A DNA stretch of 64,000 nt from Saprospiraceae bacterium (GCA_017985675.1 JAGNXB010000001.1:300743-364742); one strand, 5' to 3'; positions 52,846 to 62,483 are shown, numbered from the stretch's first letter. Made by a program: numbers and translations. Notes: generated by a model not told the origin, from the sequence alone.

Positions 52846-53361
52846 CTAATACCGGGCTGGAGCTTTCAAGGTAGCCACCCAAGATCCTTTTAAAGGGACA
52901 ATCCAACGATTTTTCCATTCCCCAAGCGTTTTTACTGTTGGATCTATAAGTAATAACGTTTCAGAAAGCTCTCCATCGGCGATTGCATTTAAAATGGATT
53001 TGCGACTGTAAAAATGGATTCTATGATTCGTGATAATTGGTAGGGCAAGACGATCTAGTAAATTTTTTTCCATTCTCAGGGCCACATCTTGGATCATATG
53101 GTGCAATGCATCTCCAGCGCAACCACTAACAGGGGTCTGGGATTCATCAGCCACTACGACTAAAAAATGATCATAGAGGATTTCCGCCTTAGCCAAAACT
53201 TGTTGTTGATGGGCTTTCCATTGAGCTAAAAAAGGTCTGACTATAAGTTCCAATAATTGGTGGTCATTTAGTTTGAATGGTTCAACGGATTGAAATATCC
53301 AAAGTCGACTTGAATCGGGCATCTCAGGGAACAGAGCCTTGTATTCCTCTTTATTTACCAT
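52846..53361 (-). CDS. Conserved Bacteroidota protein often mislabelled ABC transporter ATPase
   Basis: A 171-residue soluble protein. It has no Walker A or ABC signature, although homologues with the pattern RLWIFQSVEPF, a VVADES...SGCAGDALHHMIQ segment and a final W-x-VP-x-x-x-S-W stretch are commonly named ABC transporter ATPase in Bacteroidota annotations. The conserved SGC cysteine is the only striking residue. It overlaps the (Fe-S)-binding CCG protein gene by 7 bases and follows it, making the third member of a three-gene unit with the two Fe-S proteins. An accessory role in that module is inferred from co-occurrence. Confidence 0.75.
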   Translation of the reverse strand: MVNKEEYKALFPEMPDSSRLWIFQSVEPFKLNDHQLLELIVRPFLAQWKAHQQQVLAKAEILYDHFLVVVADESQTPVSGCAGDALHHMIQDVALRMEKNLLDRLALPIITNHRIHFYSRKSILNAIADGELSETLLLIDPTVKTLGEWKNRWIVPLKGSWVATLKAPARY

Positions 53362-54152
53362 TTGTTCTGTTTTACGATTAACTCCGAGAGGTCGTAGACC
53401 ATTACATTGTCTTGTTGATCTTTAGCCTTCAGCCCATCAGATAGCATTGTCATACAAAACGGACAATTAACAATTATCGTCTGTGCTCCAGTCGCCAGAG
53501 CTTCTTCACTTCGCTCCACATTAATACGTTTTGAACCTGGTTCGTCCTCCTTCCACATTTGAGCACCACCTGCCCCACAGCATAAACCATTGGATTTGAT
53601 CCGGTTCATTTCCTTAATTTCCACTTTCAATGTTTCAAGTATTGCTCTTGGGGAATCATACTCTCCATTAATTCTACCTAGGTAACAACTGTCATGATAG
53701 GTAGCAAGACCAATAGTACTGGATTGTTCTGGCACTGAAATTATTCCTGTATTCAACAAATGATTTAATAATTGGGTATGATGCCATACCTCGTAACTTC
53801 CCCCCAATTCAGGATATTCATTTTTCAGCGTGTTAAAACAATGCGGACAAGTCGCTACGATCTTGGTAACCTCATAACCATTTAGCGTTTGAATGTTTTG
53901 AAGGGCCAGCATTTGAAATACGAACTCATTCCCAGCTCTGCGTGCCGGATCGCCGGTACAAGCTTCTTCATTGCCGAGGATGGCAAAGGTGATACCAGCG
54001 TTGTCGAGGATCGTACAAAATGCAACGGTCACTTTTTGGGCTCTTGCATCATAACTCCCCGCACATCCCACCCAAAAAAGATATTCAGGCTTTGTTCCCT
54101 CTGCAGCCCACTCAGCCATCGTTTTTATCGTGCGTTGTTCGTTCATATTCAT
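53355..54152 (-). CDS. (Fe-S)-binding protein with two CCG domains (HdrD/LutA-like)
   Basis: A 265-residue cytoplasmic oxidoreductase subunit with two cysteine-rich CCG domains. The visible blocks are YLFWVGCAGSYD, the pair around CPHCFNTLKNEYP, YHDSCYLGR and GLCCGAGGAQMW, then CPFCMTML. In heterodisulfide reductase and LutA/GlcF relatives such domains bind special [4Fe-4S] clusters and handle two-electron chemistry. It lies 36 bp downstream of a membrane [4Fe-4S] protein gene and overlaps the next gene, so the three form an operon. Its substrate is not known; a quinone-linked reductase is a reasonable inference. Confidence 0.85.
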   Translation of the reverse strand: MNMNEQRTIKTMAEWAAEGTKPEYLFWVGCAGSYDARAQKVTVAFCTILDNAGITFAILGNEEACTGDPARRAGNEFVFQMLALQNIQTLNGYEVTKIVATCPHCFNTLKNEYPELGGSYEVWHHTQLLNHLLNTGIISVPEQSSTIGLATYHDSCYLGRINGEYDSPRAILETLKVEIKEMNRIKSNGLCCGAGGAQMWKEDEPGSKRINVERSEEALATGAQTIIVNCPFCMTMLSDGLKAKDQQDNVMVYDLSELIVKQNKW

Positions 54153-54188
54153 TCAGATCTAAAGAAAGTGTCAATTAAACTGAAAAAC

Positions 54189-55553
54189 TTAGGCATTGCG
54201 AGCCTCCTTGGCCCATTGGTCACGATCTTGCGGAATCTGCCAAGCTGAACCTGAATTCTCAAGACTGTTAAACAACGGGAGCCAATCAGCTGGACCTGCA
54301 GATTGGGTAAGTATTTCATAACGCCTCAGTTTTAGGATCGGGTCGAGAGGATTGATCATCACTGGACAAGCCTCAACGCATGCGTTGCATGTGGTACAAG
54401 CGTGAATTTCTTCTTTTGTTATGTAATCAAATAGACTTTTTCCATCCGAAAAATTTGAAGAATCCAGTTTTGTTTCGGTTGTGGATAAATCCTTGTTTAT
54501 GAATATGTTATTGCCGGAATCAATTTTGTTTCCTACCTCAGTTGCTCTATCTCGTATATCCATCATGATTTTACGGGGCGATAGCTTTTTTCCAGTGAGG
54601 TTTGCTGGACACACAGCGGTGCAGCGGCCACATTCTGTGCAGGCGTAAGCATCCAGCAGATTTTTCCAACTCAGGCTTGTTACGTCATTCGCTCCAAACT
54701 CAGGTAAATCACCGGCATTTTGAGCTGCGGTAGTTTCAAGCCCCAACATTGACTTTACCTCGTCCATAATTTCTCTCATGTTCTCCATCTTTCCTCTTGG
54801 TTCCAGACTGGCAAACCATGTGTTCGGGAAAGCTAACAAAATATGCAGGTGTTTGGAATAGGGCAGATAGGTAAGAAATCCCAAAACGACCATAATATGT
54901 AACCACCAACCAAATCTTTCTATAATCTGAAGGGATTGCACATCTAAGCCACCAAACAGCCATGGACCGAGCCAATAACTTATAGCAAAATTGCCAGTTG
55001 GAGGATAGGATTCAGGTAACCGGGTTTGTAATAAGAGATCAGCACCATTCATACTAAAAATCCCAACAATCAGCAAAATCTCTCCGAATAAGATTAGGTT
55101 GGCATCCAGTCTGGGCCAACCTTTCATTTCTGGTTTTCGAAAACGAGGAATCCATAGCAGGTTACGACGGGCAAGGAAGATGATTGTTGCGATTAAAGCC
55201 AGGATTGACAAGATTTCAATCAAAGAAATAATAAGTGTGTAAAATCCACCCAGGGAGCCTGCAAAAATGCGATGTTGGCCAAACAGGCCATCGGCTATGA
55301 TTTCGATCAGTTCAATCTGGGTGGCTAGAAAAGCTGTATAGATTAAAAAATGAAGTACGGCTGGCAATGGGTTTTTAAACATTTTTTTCTGCCCAAAAGC
55401 TATGAGTAAAACATTGTGCGCTCGTAACCCTTGATTTCCACTGATGGTTTGTGGTTTGCCTAAGCGAATATTGCGGATGAGTTGATTGTACTTTTTAAAA
55501 GCAAACCAGCTGGTTCCAGCGAGCAGTATTATAAAGAGGAGTTGTCCAATCAT
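54189..55553 (-). CDS. Membrane-bound [4Fe-4S] dicluster oxidoreductase subunit
   Basis: A 454-residue protein combining an N-terminal membrane part with five hydrophobic helices (about residues 1-18, 63-90, 98-127, 152-175, 214-240) and a soluble ferredoxin-like part. Histidines within or next to helices (LPAVLHFL, WWLHIMV and SKHLHILL) could bind b-type heme, as in NarI/DsrM-like subunits. The clusters are carried by CTECGRCTAVCP (Cys305-Cys315) and CTTCNACVEACP (Cys386-Cys396). It probably passes electrons between the CCG-domain partner encoded downstream and the menaquinone pool. It is the first gene of the operon and divergent from the phosphoribosyltransferase gene. Confidence 0.85.
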   Translation of the reverse strand: MIGQLLFIILLAGTSWFAFKKYNQLIRNIRLGKPQTISGNQGLRAHNVLLIAFGQKKMFKNPLPAVLHFLIYTAFLATQIELIEIIADGLFGQHRIFAGSLGGFYTLIISLIEILSILALIATIIFLARRNLLWIPRFRKPEMKGWPRLDANLILFGEILLIVGIFSMNGADLLLQTRLPESYPPTGNFAISYWLGPWLFGGLDVQSLQIIERFGWWLHIMVVLGFLTYLPYSKHLHILLAFPNTWFASLEPRGKMENMREIMDEVKSMLGLETTAAQNAGDLPEFGANDVTSLSWKNLLDAYACTECGRCTAVCPANLTGKKLSPRKIMMDIRDRATEVGNKIDSGNNIFINKDLSTTETKLDSSNFSDGKSLFDYITKEEIHACTTCNACVEACPVMINPLDPILKLRRYEILTQSAGPADWLPLFNSLENSGSAWQIPQDRDQWAKEARNA

Positions 55554-55602
55554 TCTACTAAAGTATGAGATCAGTTTATCTTAGCGGGTGAAAATACTAA
55601 AG

Positions 55603-56103
55603 ATGGCAAAAATATTGAATGACCGACAGATTGGTCAAAAGATTCGGCGACTTTCTATTGAAATTGCAGAGCAAAATTGGGAAGAAACCGAATTAGTGCT
55701 CATCGGAATAAATAATAACGGCCTCCATTTTGCCCAACTCCTTCAAGATGAGCTAACTTCTTACTTACCTGAAGTTCAGATTTCGAAGGTAAATCTACGT
55801 ATGAACCCCGCCAACCCAATAGAAACGCCGGCTTATTGCGAATATCCCATGGATCGCCTAGCAAATAAGCCCATCATCCTCGTCGATGATGTTGCCAATA
55901 CAGGTCGCACACTATTTTATGCCTTCCGCCCATTATTGGATGTGATGACTAAAAAGATTCAGATCGCTGTGCTTGTGGATCGAAAGCACAAAATTTATCC
56001 TGTCCATGTTGATTATCTAGGATTGAGTCTGGCGACAACGTTTAACGAACATATTGACGTGCAATTAAAAACGCCTGGGGACCGGGCTGTTTACTTAACG
56101 TGA
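55603..56103 (+). CDS. PyrR-like phosphoribosyltransferase
   Basis: A 166-residue type I phosphoribosyltransferase. The PRPP-binding loop is IILVDDVANTGRTL, and the overall pattern (LVLIGINNNGLHFAQLL near the start, AVLVDRKHKIYPVHVDYLG near the end) is that of PyrR. PyrR proteins have uracil phosphoribosyltransferase activity and in some bacteria bind pyr mRNA. No pyrimidine genes are adjacent, so a stand-alone salvage role is likely. The start was put at the ATG at 55603, supported by a TATCTTAG box at 55577-55584 that would conflict with the GTG at 55588. Confidence 0.8.
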   Translation: MAKILNDRQIGQKIRRLSIEIAEQNWEETELVLIGINNNGLHFAQLLQDELTSYLPEVQISKVNLRMNPANPIETPAYCEYPMDRLANKPIILVDDVANTGRTLFYAFRPLLDVMTKKIQIAVLVDRKHKIYPVHVDYLGLSLATTFNEHIDVQLKTPGDRAVYLT

Positions 56104-56111
56104 GAAAGTAA

Positions 56112-56156
56112 TTAAACCTCGCAAAACATTGTATGACAATATTTTGCGAAGTTTAA
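56112..56156. terminator. Long hairpin between convergent genes
   Basis: TTAAACCTCGCAAAA pairs with TTTTGCGAAGTTTAA over 15 positions with one mismatch, and an inner ATTGT/ACAAT stem closes the loop. It lies between the convergent phosphoribosyltransferase and lamin-tail protein genes and is likely a shared terminator. Confidence 0.65.
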
Positions 56157-56168
56157 TATCCATTCTAT

Positions 56169-58415
56169 TTAGTCTAATATGATAAGTGGTCGCGATGCAC
56201 GATTGCCATTCATATCTTGAATGAGAATGAAATAATAACCAGGGGCAATTCCTTGCCATTCCAATTCCCATTGTTGTGGATGATCTGATTGAATAGGTTT
56301 CGAATCCATTACTTGTCCTTGAGCATTAGATAATTGCAAGGAAATAATATCAACAGTCGATTGAAGGAAAATCTTGTTGCTTGCAGGATTTGGCCATACA
56401 TGTATTTCTGCCTCACCGTTATTGACTTGGGTCGAACTAATCAACTCGATGTCAGCGTTGTATCGAGGTAAAATTTGATAACCTTCTGTGAATGGTGAAG
56501 AAGAATCAAACTGGGTGCCTAACCCCGTTAAACGAAAAGAACCTGAAGGGGGGGCTTCTCCAAATACATCCACATCACTATCAATCCTCATTATAAAGAC
56601 ATTGTTGCCATCAGTGACATCGACATTGAACCCTGGACTCATGTTAGTCCATTGTGCGGGATTTACCAATGTGACTTGTTCCAATCGAACGAGCTGTGAT
56701 TCAATATTTTCATCAAATTGACTGACTGTTGTTGGTGCGAAAAGTGGCTGACTAACACCGATGGGTTGTACACTTTCAGGTTGAATTTGAGCCAGGCCGT
56801 TAAATTGGGCTATGGTTCCTCGTACTACAATTAGATCGCCTTCCTGTACACTATAACCAAGGTCTGAATTTGAAAAAACTGTAATGCCATCATTGAAACC
56901 GTCAATCATTACAAACTGTAAACCACCAGGCCGGAGGTTAACGCCATATACAACTCCTTCCAGTTCACAAGTGACTCCAATTGAGTCTAAAACACCTTCT
57001 GCATTTACAGTTCTGACCAGACTTACCGGATATTTCGGAAATGCTTTTGGGCAAATAACGGTAATCAAAACGGATGCTGTATCGCAAGTACCACTCTGAT
57101 CACAAATTCGGTATATTAGCGCATCTGCACCGCAGTAATCCTGATTAGGCTGGTAAAAAATGGCATCTCCGGCAATAGCTGCCTGGCCATGAAGTGGGGA
57201 ATTAATGATTTCAAAGAGAACAATTGGATCTGGCTTTACATCATTGGCAAGTACGGCAAATTGTCCAATTGTATTGAAATCAATCGTGTAATTATCGTCG
57301 TTGGCTTTTAAGACGCCGGGTGTGCCCACTTTATATGTTTTAATGGGGAAAGGGATTGGAGCACCTTGATTCGTAGGTGAACCAGATAATCCACCTACGC
57401 CACTAAAGTACCAATTGGATAATTCAAATGTGTTGCCATCCGGGCCGGTACCATCAATTCGATAGGCCCATCCATCAAGATATTCCCAAGCTTGTCCGGT
57501 GCCATCTACATTAATATCTCCAAAAACATCAATAACCTCACCTGATTCAAACAGTTCAATAGCGTCGTCGCCATTGATATTCATTGCATCCGTGATGAAA
57601 TCTGCTTTAAATCCAAAGTAATCGTGGAATAACGCACTGTCAGCAGCTGCATAGAGGAATTGGCCTGATGATAGACTTATAGCTGGGAAAATAAATTCAA
57701 TACCATCAGAGCCACCGCCATTATTTGCAGAGCCAATTCCATATATACTGAGATCAGCCACATCCTTTGAAACATATATTTCAACTCCTTTTGCACCTGC
57801 ATTTGAAGGCTGAGCATCAAATACCCCTGTCAGAATAAGGGCTTTATTATCCGCTGATATACAACCTGCATCACCTAGTGGACTAACTAATAGTTCAACA
57901 CCGTAGTGAAATTTTCCAGATTTTGTTGCAGCCGACTTCCATAGATCGGGATTGTTGTTATCGCCGGCAGGATCACATAACACGATACTTGCTCCATTGC
58001 CATTGGCTGGTCCACCTGGCCAAGGTGAGGCATTTGTGTATGAAACGCTGGTCACAGTATTGCCAAACTGATCAGATAGGGTGATCGTCATTCCCGTATT
58101 TGAAAGCGCTCCACTCGTCCATTCAAGAATAGGAAGAGAACCAAAAACATTTTGAAAATAAGCCGCACTTTTACAAACGATGAGATAACCTAGTGAAGGA
58201 AGTGTAACTGTTGGAAAGGAATAGGTTGGCCCTGATGTAAAAGAGTAACCTTCTAAGCTCACAGGAGCTAAACCAACATTTTGAATTTCAATGTATTCAA
58301 GTGTGTCAATTCCCGGCTCCGGAGGGTTGTACATGATTTCTGTGATCCGGATTTGACTGAATGCCAGGTGGAATCCAAAGAATAAAATGGCCAGGGTTAA
58401 TTGCAGCTTTTTCAT
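56169..58415 (-). CDS. Secreted lamin-tail-domain protein with T9SS sorting domain
   Basis: A 748-residue exported protein starting at the ATG at 58415 (MKKLQLTLAILFFGF). The signal peptide is followed at once by a lamin-tail domain: IRITEIMYNPPEPG, then YIEIQNVG and YSFPTVTLPSLGYLIVCK. A middle beta-rich part contains an Ig/cadherin-like segment (ALIYRICDQSGTCDTASVLI) and a region with LIVVRGTIAQFNGLAQIQ, which resembles OB-fold or endonuclease-associated domains seen with lamin-tail proteins. The last ~80 residues are a type A T9SS sorting domain (IHVWPNPASNKIFL). No nuclease active site was found, so surface binding is the cautious call. Confidence 0.82.
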   Translation of the reverse strand: MKKLQLTLAILFFGFHLAFSQIRITEIMYNPPEPGIDTLEYIEIQNVGLAPVSLEGYSFTSGPTYSFPTVTLPSLGYLIVCKSAAYFQNVFGSLPILEWTSGALSNTGMTITLSDQFGNTVTSVSYTNASPWPGGPANGNGASIVLCDPAGDNNNPDLWKSAATKSGKFHYGVELLVSPLGDAGCISADNKALILTGVFDAQPSNAGAKGVEIYVSKDVADLSIYGIGSANNGGGSDGIEFIFPAISLSSGQFLYAAADSALFHDYFGFKADFITDAMNINGDDAIELFESGEVIDVFGDINVDGTGQAWEYLDGWAYRIDGTGPDGNTFELSNWYFSGVGGLSGSPTNQGAPIPFPIKTYKVGTPGVLKANDDNYTIDFNTIGQFAVLANDVKPDPIVLFEIINSPLHGQAAIAGDAIFYQPNQDYCGADALIYRICDQSGTCDTASVLITVICPKAFPKYPVSLVRTVNAEGVLDSIGVTCELEGVVYGVNLRPGGLQFVMIDGFNDGITVFSNSDLGYSVQEGDLIVVRGTIAQFNGLAQIQPESVQPIGVSQPLFAPTTVSQFDENIESQLVRLEQVTLVNPAQWTNMSPGFNVDVTDGNNVFIMRIDSDVDVFGEAPPSGSFRLTGLGTQFDSSSPFTEGYQILPRYNADIELISSTQVNNGEAEIHVWPNPASNKIFLQSTVDIISLQLSNAQGQVMDSKPIQSDHPQQWELEWQGIAPGYYFILIQDMNGNRASRPLIILD

Positions 58416-58555
58416 AATTGTGATGCTTTTGGACAACTAAGATAAGACGGAGTTTGTGGTTGGCACATGAGTTTGGAGTAGCTTCTGCTAAATGTTGAGT
58501 AACATCTTCCTAAGTAGTAGCCAGGCAATTATTTATACATATAAATATAAAATTG

Positions 58556-58571
58556 AATTTAACGTTAAATT
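58556..58571. promoter_or_regulatory. 16-bp perfect palindrome upstream of a T9SS-cargo gene
   Basis: AATTTAACGTTAAATT is a perfect palindrome about 140 bp upstream of the lamin-tail protein start. It shares the core TTAACGTTAA with the site at 27879-27888, also upstream of a T9SS-cargo gene. A dimeric regulator site is possible but unproven. The rest of this AT-rich gap shows nothing else recognisable. Confidence 0.3.
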
Positions 58572-58678
58572 TTAAAAAGTTTTCAAAATCCTACTTTGTG
58601 TGAGACAAAAATTTGCCTTGAAACATAACAAAGGAAGTGCATAATGAGATTATGCTCCAACCGTATCAATCGTAAAAA

Positions 58679-59620
58679 TCAGTTGCAAGTATTGTTATTG
58701 CCAGGTTTAAATACTTCTGCCATCATACATCGTGCACTTCCTCCACCATATTTTTCAATAGTCCATAGCGGAATAGGTAGTAATCGGGCGAATTGGGCTA
58801 ATACTTGTATTTGTTCCGGCTCTAGTGCTTGATATGCTTGTTCGGACATTACCAATACCTTTTGCCCATCATTTGTCAGCACCTGAAGCATATTGCCTGC
58901 AAAATGAAGAACCTGCTGTAATGAAATGGGTACAATGGTTTTGCCTGAGTCAACTAACAATTTTAAGAGTTGCTCCTTTTCGTCTATTTCGGGGATGCAA
59001 TCAAGGCATATAATGGCAAAGTTATCTCCCAATGCCATGATAACATTGGTATGGTATATCTCCTTGTTTCCGGCATCTACTGCTCTGAAGGTAAAAGGAA
59101 GGTAATGATTTATTTTAGCCCACTCCTGAAGGAGAACTGCATCTGTCCGGGGACTTAAACATGCATATACAATCTTATTTGGCCTGTCGAGGATCATACT
59201 TCCTGTACCCTCAAGGTATTGACCTTGACGAGATCGAGCGTCAAGCCGAAGGATTGTATTGAAAGACCAGTCTTGTAAAGCCATCGAAAGAACATCGGAC
59301 CGGACTTCTTTCTGACGTGATAATGCCATCATTGGGTAGGTGATGATTTGACCGTTAGTATGGAATGATATCCAATTATTTGGAAATATGGCATCAGGCT
59401 TTAAAGGAATAGTGGTGTCTTCAATAACATGAACAGTAATATCATTTTTGCGAAGCAACTGGACCATTTGGTCAAATTCCTGGAGTGCCGCTATCGAAAT
59501 TGATATAGACTGCATTGCCAGATCTGAGCTTTGAAAAGCATTACTCTCTGCAGTTTCCGGGTTAAAGCCAAAGCTTGCCGGGCGAACCATCAGGATTTCA
59601 TTCGTACTTGTTGTGATCAT
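58679..59620 (-). CDS. ctlX: CtlX-type citrulline utilisation hydrolase (amidinotransferase fold)
   Basis: A 313-residue enzyme of the guanidino-group-modifying (amidinotransferase/dimethylargininase) superfamily, closest to CtlX, which hydrolyses citrulline to ornithine. The N-terminus ILMVRPASFGFNPETAESNAFQ (shown in part) and the first catalytic block FPNNWISFH are typical. The histidine-containing segment is EIYHTNVIMALGD, and the nucleophile Cys298 lies in GGGSARCMMAEVF. The start at 59620 (MITTSTNEIL) fits; an earlier start at 59644 adds only eight residues. Arginine deiminases and ornithine-forming relatives share the fold, so the substrate is a family-based inference. PruA in this window could act downstream of ornithine. 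Confidence 0.82.
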   Translation of the reverse strand: MITTSTNEILMVRPASFGFNPETAESNAFQSSDLAMQSISISIAALQEFDQMVQLLRKNDITVHVIEDTTIPLKPDAIFPNNWISFHTNGQIITYPMMALSRQKEVRSDVLSMALQDWSFNTILRLDARSRQGQYLEGTGSMILDRPNKIVYACLSPRTDAVLLQEWAKINHYLPFTFRAVDAGNKEIYHTNVIMALGDNFAIICLDCIPEIDEKEQLLKLLVDSGKTIVPISLQQVLHFAGNMLQVLTNDGQKVLVMSEQAYQALEPEQIQVLAQFARLLPIPLWTIEKYGGGSARCMMAEVFKPGNNNTCN

Positions 59621-59710
59621 TTTAAGAAAATTAAGAACAATCAAAAAAATTGGAACGGTGTTTGAATAAGCAAGAATAGGTTTTTGATGTACTATGAGAA
59701 GGCGAACTTA

Positions 59711-59736
59711 AGGCTGATCCCACCAGGGATCAGCCT
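59711..59736 (-). terminator. Terminator hairpin after yhhQ
   Basis: AGGCTGATCCC (59711-59721) and GGGATCAGCCT (59726-59736) form a perfect 11-bp stem with the loop ACCA, 13 bases after the yhhQ stop. No long T run follows on the reverse strand, so termination may be partial. Confidence 0.65.
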
Positions 59737-59749
59737 AAGTTGTTTACAC

Positions 59750-60553
59750 CTAATTCATTGCTTGTGTTTTTAATTCATTAGCCAGATTTTTGCCCAAATA
59801 GTTGTCGATAAGGTTGTGGGCAAGGTAGATAATTGGAGTTAATAGTATGGCGATGGTGAATTTATAAAAATAATTTACAAGTCCAATGGCTAATACAAGA
59901 CGGATATCCCATCCAGCACCTACGTAAAAGGCGATAAAAAGTACTATGAAGCTGTCGATGAATTGACTAATTAGTGTTGAACCAGTGGCGCGCAGCCACA
60001 TCTTTTGATCACCTGTAACCTTCTTTATTCGGTGAAATGTCATCACATCAACAAATTGACCAACTAGGAACGCAACAAGCGACCCAATAATAATCCACAA
60101 TCCTTGACCGAAAACGAGCGAAAAAGCCGTATTGTAATCACCTACTGCTTCCATCATTTCCTGTTTTCGGATTTCTGTCCAGTCAGGACGAATATGAGAG
60201 GTGGGCCAGAAATCGGCAGGAGACAGATAAACCGCCAAATAGACCATTACAAAGGCATACACTATCAAACCTACAGCAAGGAAAGATAGCAATTTTACGC
60301 CCTTTGGGCCATAATACTCGTTAATTATGTCCGTCATGATAAATACAACCGGCCACAACAAAACGCCTGCCGTAAGATTAAAAGCAAGGTCTGAATAGCC
60401 AAAAAGTGAGAAATGAATAGGATCAAGTCCGAGTGTTTTTTCCAAAGAAAAAATCTTGACCCCTATGAATTCTGCCATTAGAGCATTGGCAATAAAGAAG
60501 CCCCCCAGGATTAAAAACAAACGAATGGCCTTATTGTGTATCGTGTAAGACAT
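59750..60553 (-). CDS. yhhQ: Queuosine precursor transporter (YhhQ/VUT family)
   Basis: An inner-membrane importer (267 aa) for queuosine precursors such as preQ0/preQ1. The start is the ATG at 60553 (MSYTIHNKAIRLFLILGG). The family pattern is visible as NALMAEFIGVKIF at the first helix, VFIMTDIINEYYGPKG and, late in the protein, TGSTLISQFIDSFIVLFIAF. About six membrane helices are expected. Longer in-frame starts up to 60712 would run into the divergent hscA-like gene and are rejected. The gene is divergent from the Hsp70 gene across 73 bp. Confidence 0.92.
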   Translation of the reverse strand: MSYTIHNKAIRLFLILGGFFIANALMAEFIGVKIFSLEKTLGLDPIHFSLFGYSDLAFNLTAGVLLWPVVFIMTDIINEYYGPKGVKLLSFLAVGLIVYAFVMVYLAVYLSPADFWPTSHIRPDWTEIRKQEMMEAVGDYNTAFSLVFGQGLWIIIGSLVAFLVGQFVDVMTFHRIKKVTGDQKMWLRATGSTLISQFIDSFIVLFIAFYVGAGWDIRLVLAIGLVNYFYKFTIAILLTPIIYLAHNLIDNYLGKNLANELKTQAMN

Positions 60554-60626
60554 AAGTTTCAAATAAACATTCCAACTTTGTGCTTGTTGCCTGAATGAAC
60601 TAACAATCAGCGGCAAAATCAAAATA

Positions 60627-62480
60627 ATGGCCAAGATAACGATCGACCTTAAATCAGGAGATGTTAAAAAGGAAGTAATACCTCTAATCGTAGGGATTGA
60701 TCTGGGTACCACAAACAGTCTGGTAGCCTATATCAAAGAGGGGCAGCCTCATTTAGTCAGCGATGCCGATGGCAAATCAGTGCTAATGCCTTCTGTTGTT
60801 TATTTTCCCGATGATCAATACAGTGTGGTTGTAGGGGATGAAGCGAAATCATTCTTAGTTTCTCATCCTGAGCGTACTATTTTTTCAATCAAACGTCTGA
60901 TGGGTAAATCTTATGGTGATCTTAGGGATATGCAGCGCCATTTGAGTTACGAGATATTGGATGACGACAAAGGTGGATTAGTGAAAATACGGGTGGGGCA
61001 ACATTTTTATACGCCAGTAGAATTATCTGCAAGGATTCTTTCTGAACTCAAGAGAAGAGTTGAGCAGTCTCTAGGTATGCCGGTAGATAAAGCCGTAGTT
61101 ACGGTACCAGCATACTTTAATGATGCCCAGCGGCAAGCTACCCGCGATGCAGGAAGATTGGCAGGTCTGGATGTTTTAAGAATTGTTAATGAACCCACGG
61201 CAGCCAGTCTGGCTTATGGCATCGGGCTGGAATCTGATACTGATAAGCGCATTGCTGTTTACGATTTAGGAGGTGGGACGTTTGATATATCCATTTTACA
61301 CATCCAGGAGGGCGTGTTTGAAGTGCTTTCAACCAATGGGGATACCTTTTTGGGGGGTGATGATATTGATCAATTAATTATTGACTATTGGACAGATACA
61401 TTCCCTATTGACAACACATCAAATGCGCATGGTCAGTCCCTACGTCTATTGGCTGAACAGGCGAAAAAAACGCTTTCATGCGAGCGGAGTTTTTACGGGA
61501 CTTTTAACCAAACAGGTGTATCCTTGAGTAGAGAAGTGCTCGAAACAATGATAGTCCCGCTTATAGAACGAACGCTTCAATGTTGCCAGTCAGCATTAAG
61601 GGATGCAGATTTGCTCCCCAGTCAAATTGACGAAGTGCTTTTAGTTGGGGGGGCCACTCGAATACCCTTCATTAAACAAAAGGTCTCGAACTTTTTTGGG
61701 AGAATGGTACATGATGAACTCAATCCGGATGAAGTTGTCGCTGTTGGAGCCGCTATTCAAGCTGATATCCTTGCAGGCAACCGAAGAGATTTATTGTTAT
61801 TAGATATAACACCTCTCAGTTTAGGGATTGAAACATTAGGAGGGTTAATGGATGTGATCATTCCCAGGAATACTAAAGTTCCTGGTTCCTACGCACGCAA
61901 TTATACGACTTCAGTAGACGGTCAGAAAAACTTAAAAATTAGTGTTTTTCAAGGCGAGCGGGATCTGGTTCAACACAATCGGAAATTGGGAGAGTTTATT
62001 TTGCAAGGCATTCCTTCAATGCCAGCTGGTATTCCCAAATTAGAAATAACATTTCAACTTAATGCGGATGGAATTCTAAATGTGCAGGCTAAGGAATTGA
62101 GAAGTGGGGTAAACCAGCGTATTGAGGTCAAACCACAATATGGCATCAGTGAGGAAGAAATGGGCCGGATGTTACTCGACTCTATTAAGTTTGCCAAAGA
62201 AGACCAACATGCTAAGCGTGTTATGGAAGCTAAAAACGAAGGCCAAATGCTACTGCTTGCTGCGAGCAAATTTGTCGAACAGAATGTTGATTGGCTGGAT
62301 GGTTTTCAGGTTGAAAAAATTCAACATTTAGTAACGGCACTCCACCAAGCAATAGATTCTGATGATAAGGATCAAATCCAGGCGGCTATCCAAACGTTGA
62401 ACACCTTTACGACGCCGCTAGCACATAGGGCCATGGAAGTGCACATTTCTAGTGCGATGAAAGGTAAAAAATTGACTTAG
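60627..62480 (+). CDS. hscA: Hsp70-family chaperone, HscA-like
   Basis: A DnaK-family ATPase (617 aa) whose length and sequence pattern match HscA, the chaperone that helps transfer Fe-S clusters from IscU. The nucleotide-binding domain has [12 protein letters not shown] (residues 23-34), [20 protein letters not shown] and [13 protein letters not shown]. The substrate domain contains [19 protein letters not shown], HscA-like features such as [16 protein letters not shown] and [12 protein letters not shown], and a short C-terminal lid. The N-terminal extension before GIDLG (about 22 residues) also fits HscA rather than DnaK. No hscB, iscU or fdx gene is adjacent, so the Fe-S role is inferred from sequence alone. 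It is upstream of the lipid kinase by 3 bases. Confidence 0.85.
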   Translation: MAKITIDLKSGDVKKEVIPLIVGIDLGTTNSLVAYIKEGQPHLVSDADGKSVLMPSVVYFPDDQYSVVVGDEAKSFLVSHPERTIFSIKRLMGKSYGDLRDMQRHLSYEILDDDKGGLVKIRVGQHFYTPVELSARILSELKRRVEQSLGMPVDKAVVTVPAYFNDAQRQATRDAGRLAGLDVLRIVNEPTAASLAYGIGLESDTDKRIAVYDLGGGTFDISILHIQEGVFEVLSTNGDTFLGGDDIDQLIIDYWTDTFPIDNTSNAHGQSLRLLAEQAKKTLSCERSFYGTFNQTGVSLSREVLETMIVPLIERTLQCCQSALRDADLLPSQIDEVLLVGGATRIPFIKQKVSNFFGRMVHDELNPDEVVAVGAAIQADILAGNRRDLLLLDITPLSLGIETLGGLMDVIIPRNTKVPGSYARNYTTSVDGQKNLKISVFQGERDLVQHNRKLGEFILQGIPSMPAGIPKLEITFQLNADGILNVQAKELRSGVNQRIEVKPQYGISEEEMGRMLLDSIKFAKEDQHAKRVMEAKNEGQMLLLAASKFVEQNVDWLDGFQVEKIQHLVTALHQAIDSDDKDQIQAAIQTLNTFTTPLAHRAMEVHISSAMKGKKLT

Positions 62481-62483
62481 ACC

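Noticed and set aside
52846..53361. ABC transporter ATPase
   Set aside because: No Walker A, Walker B or LSGGQ-type motif is present in the 171 residues; the name comes from family mis-annotation.
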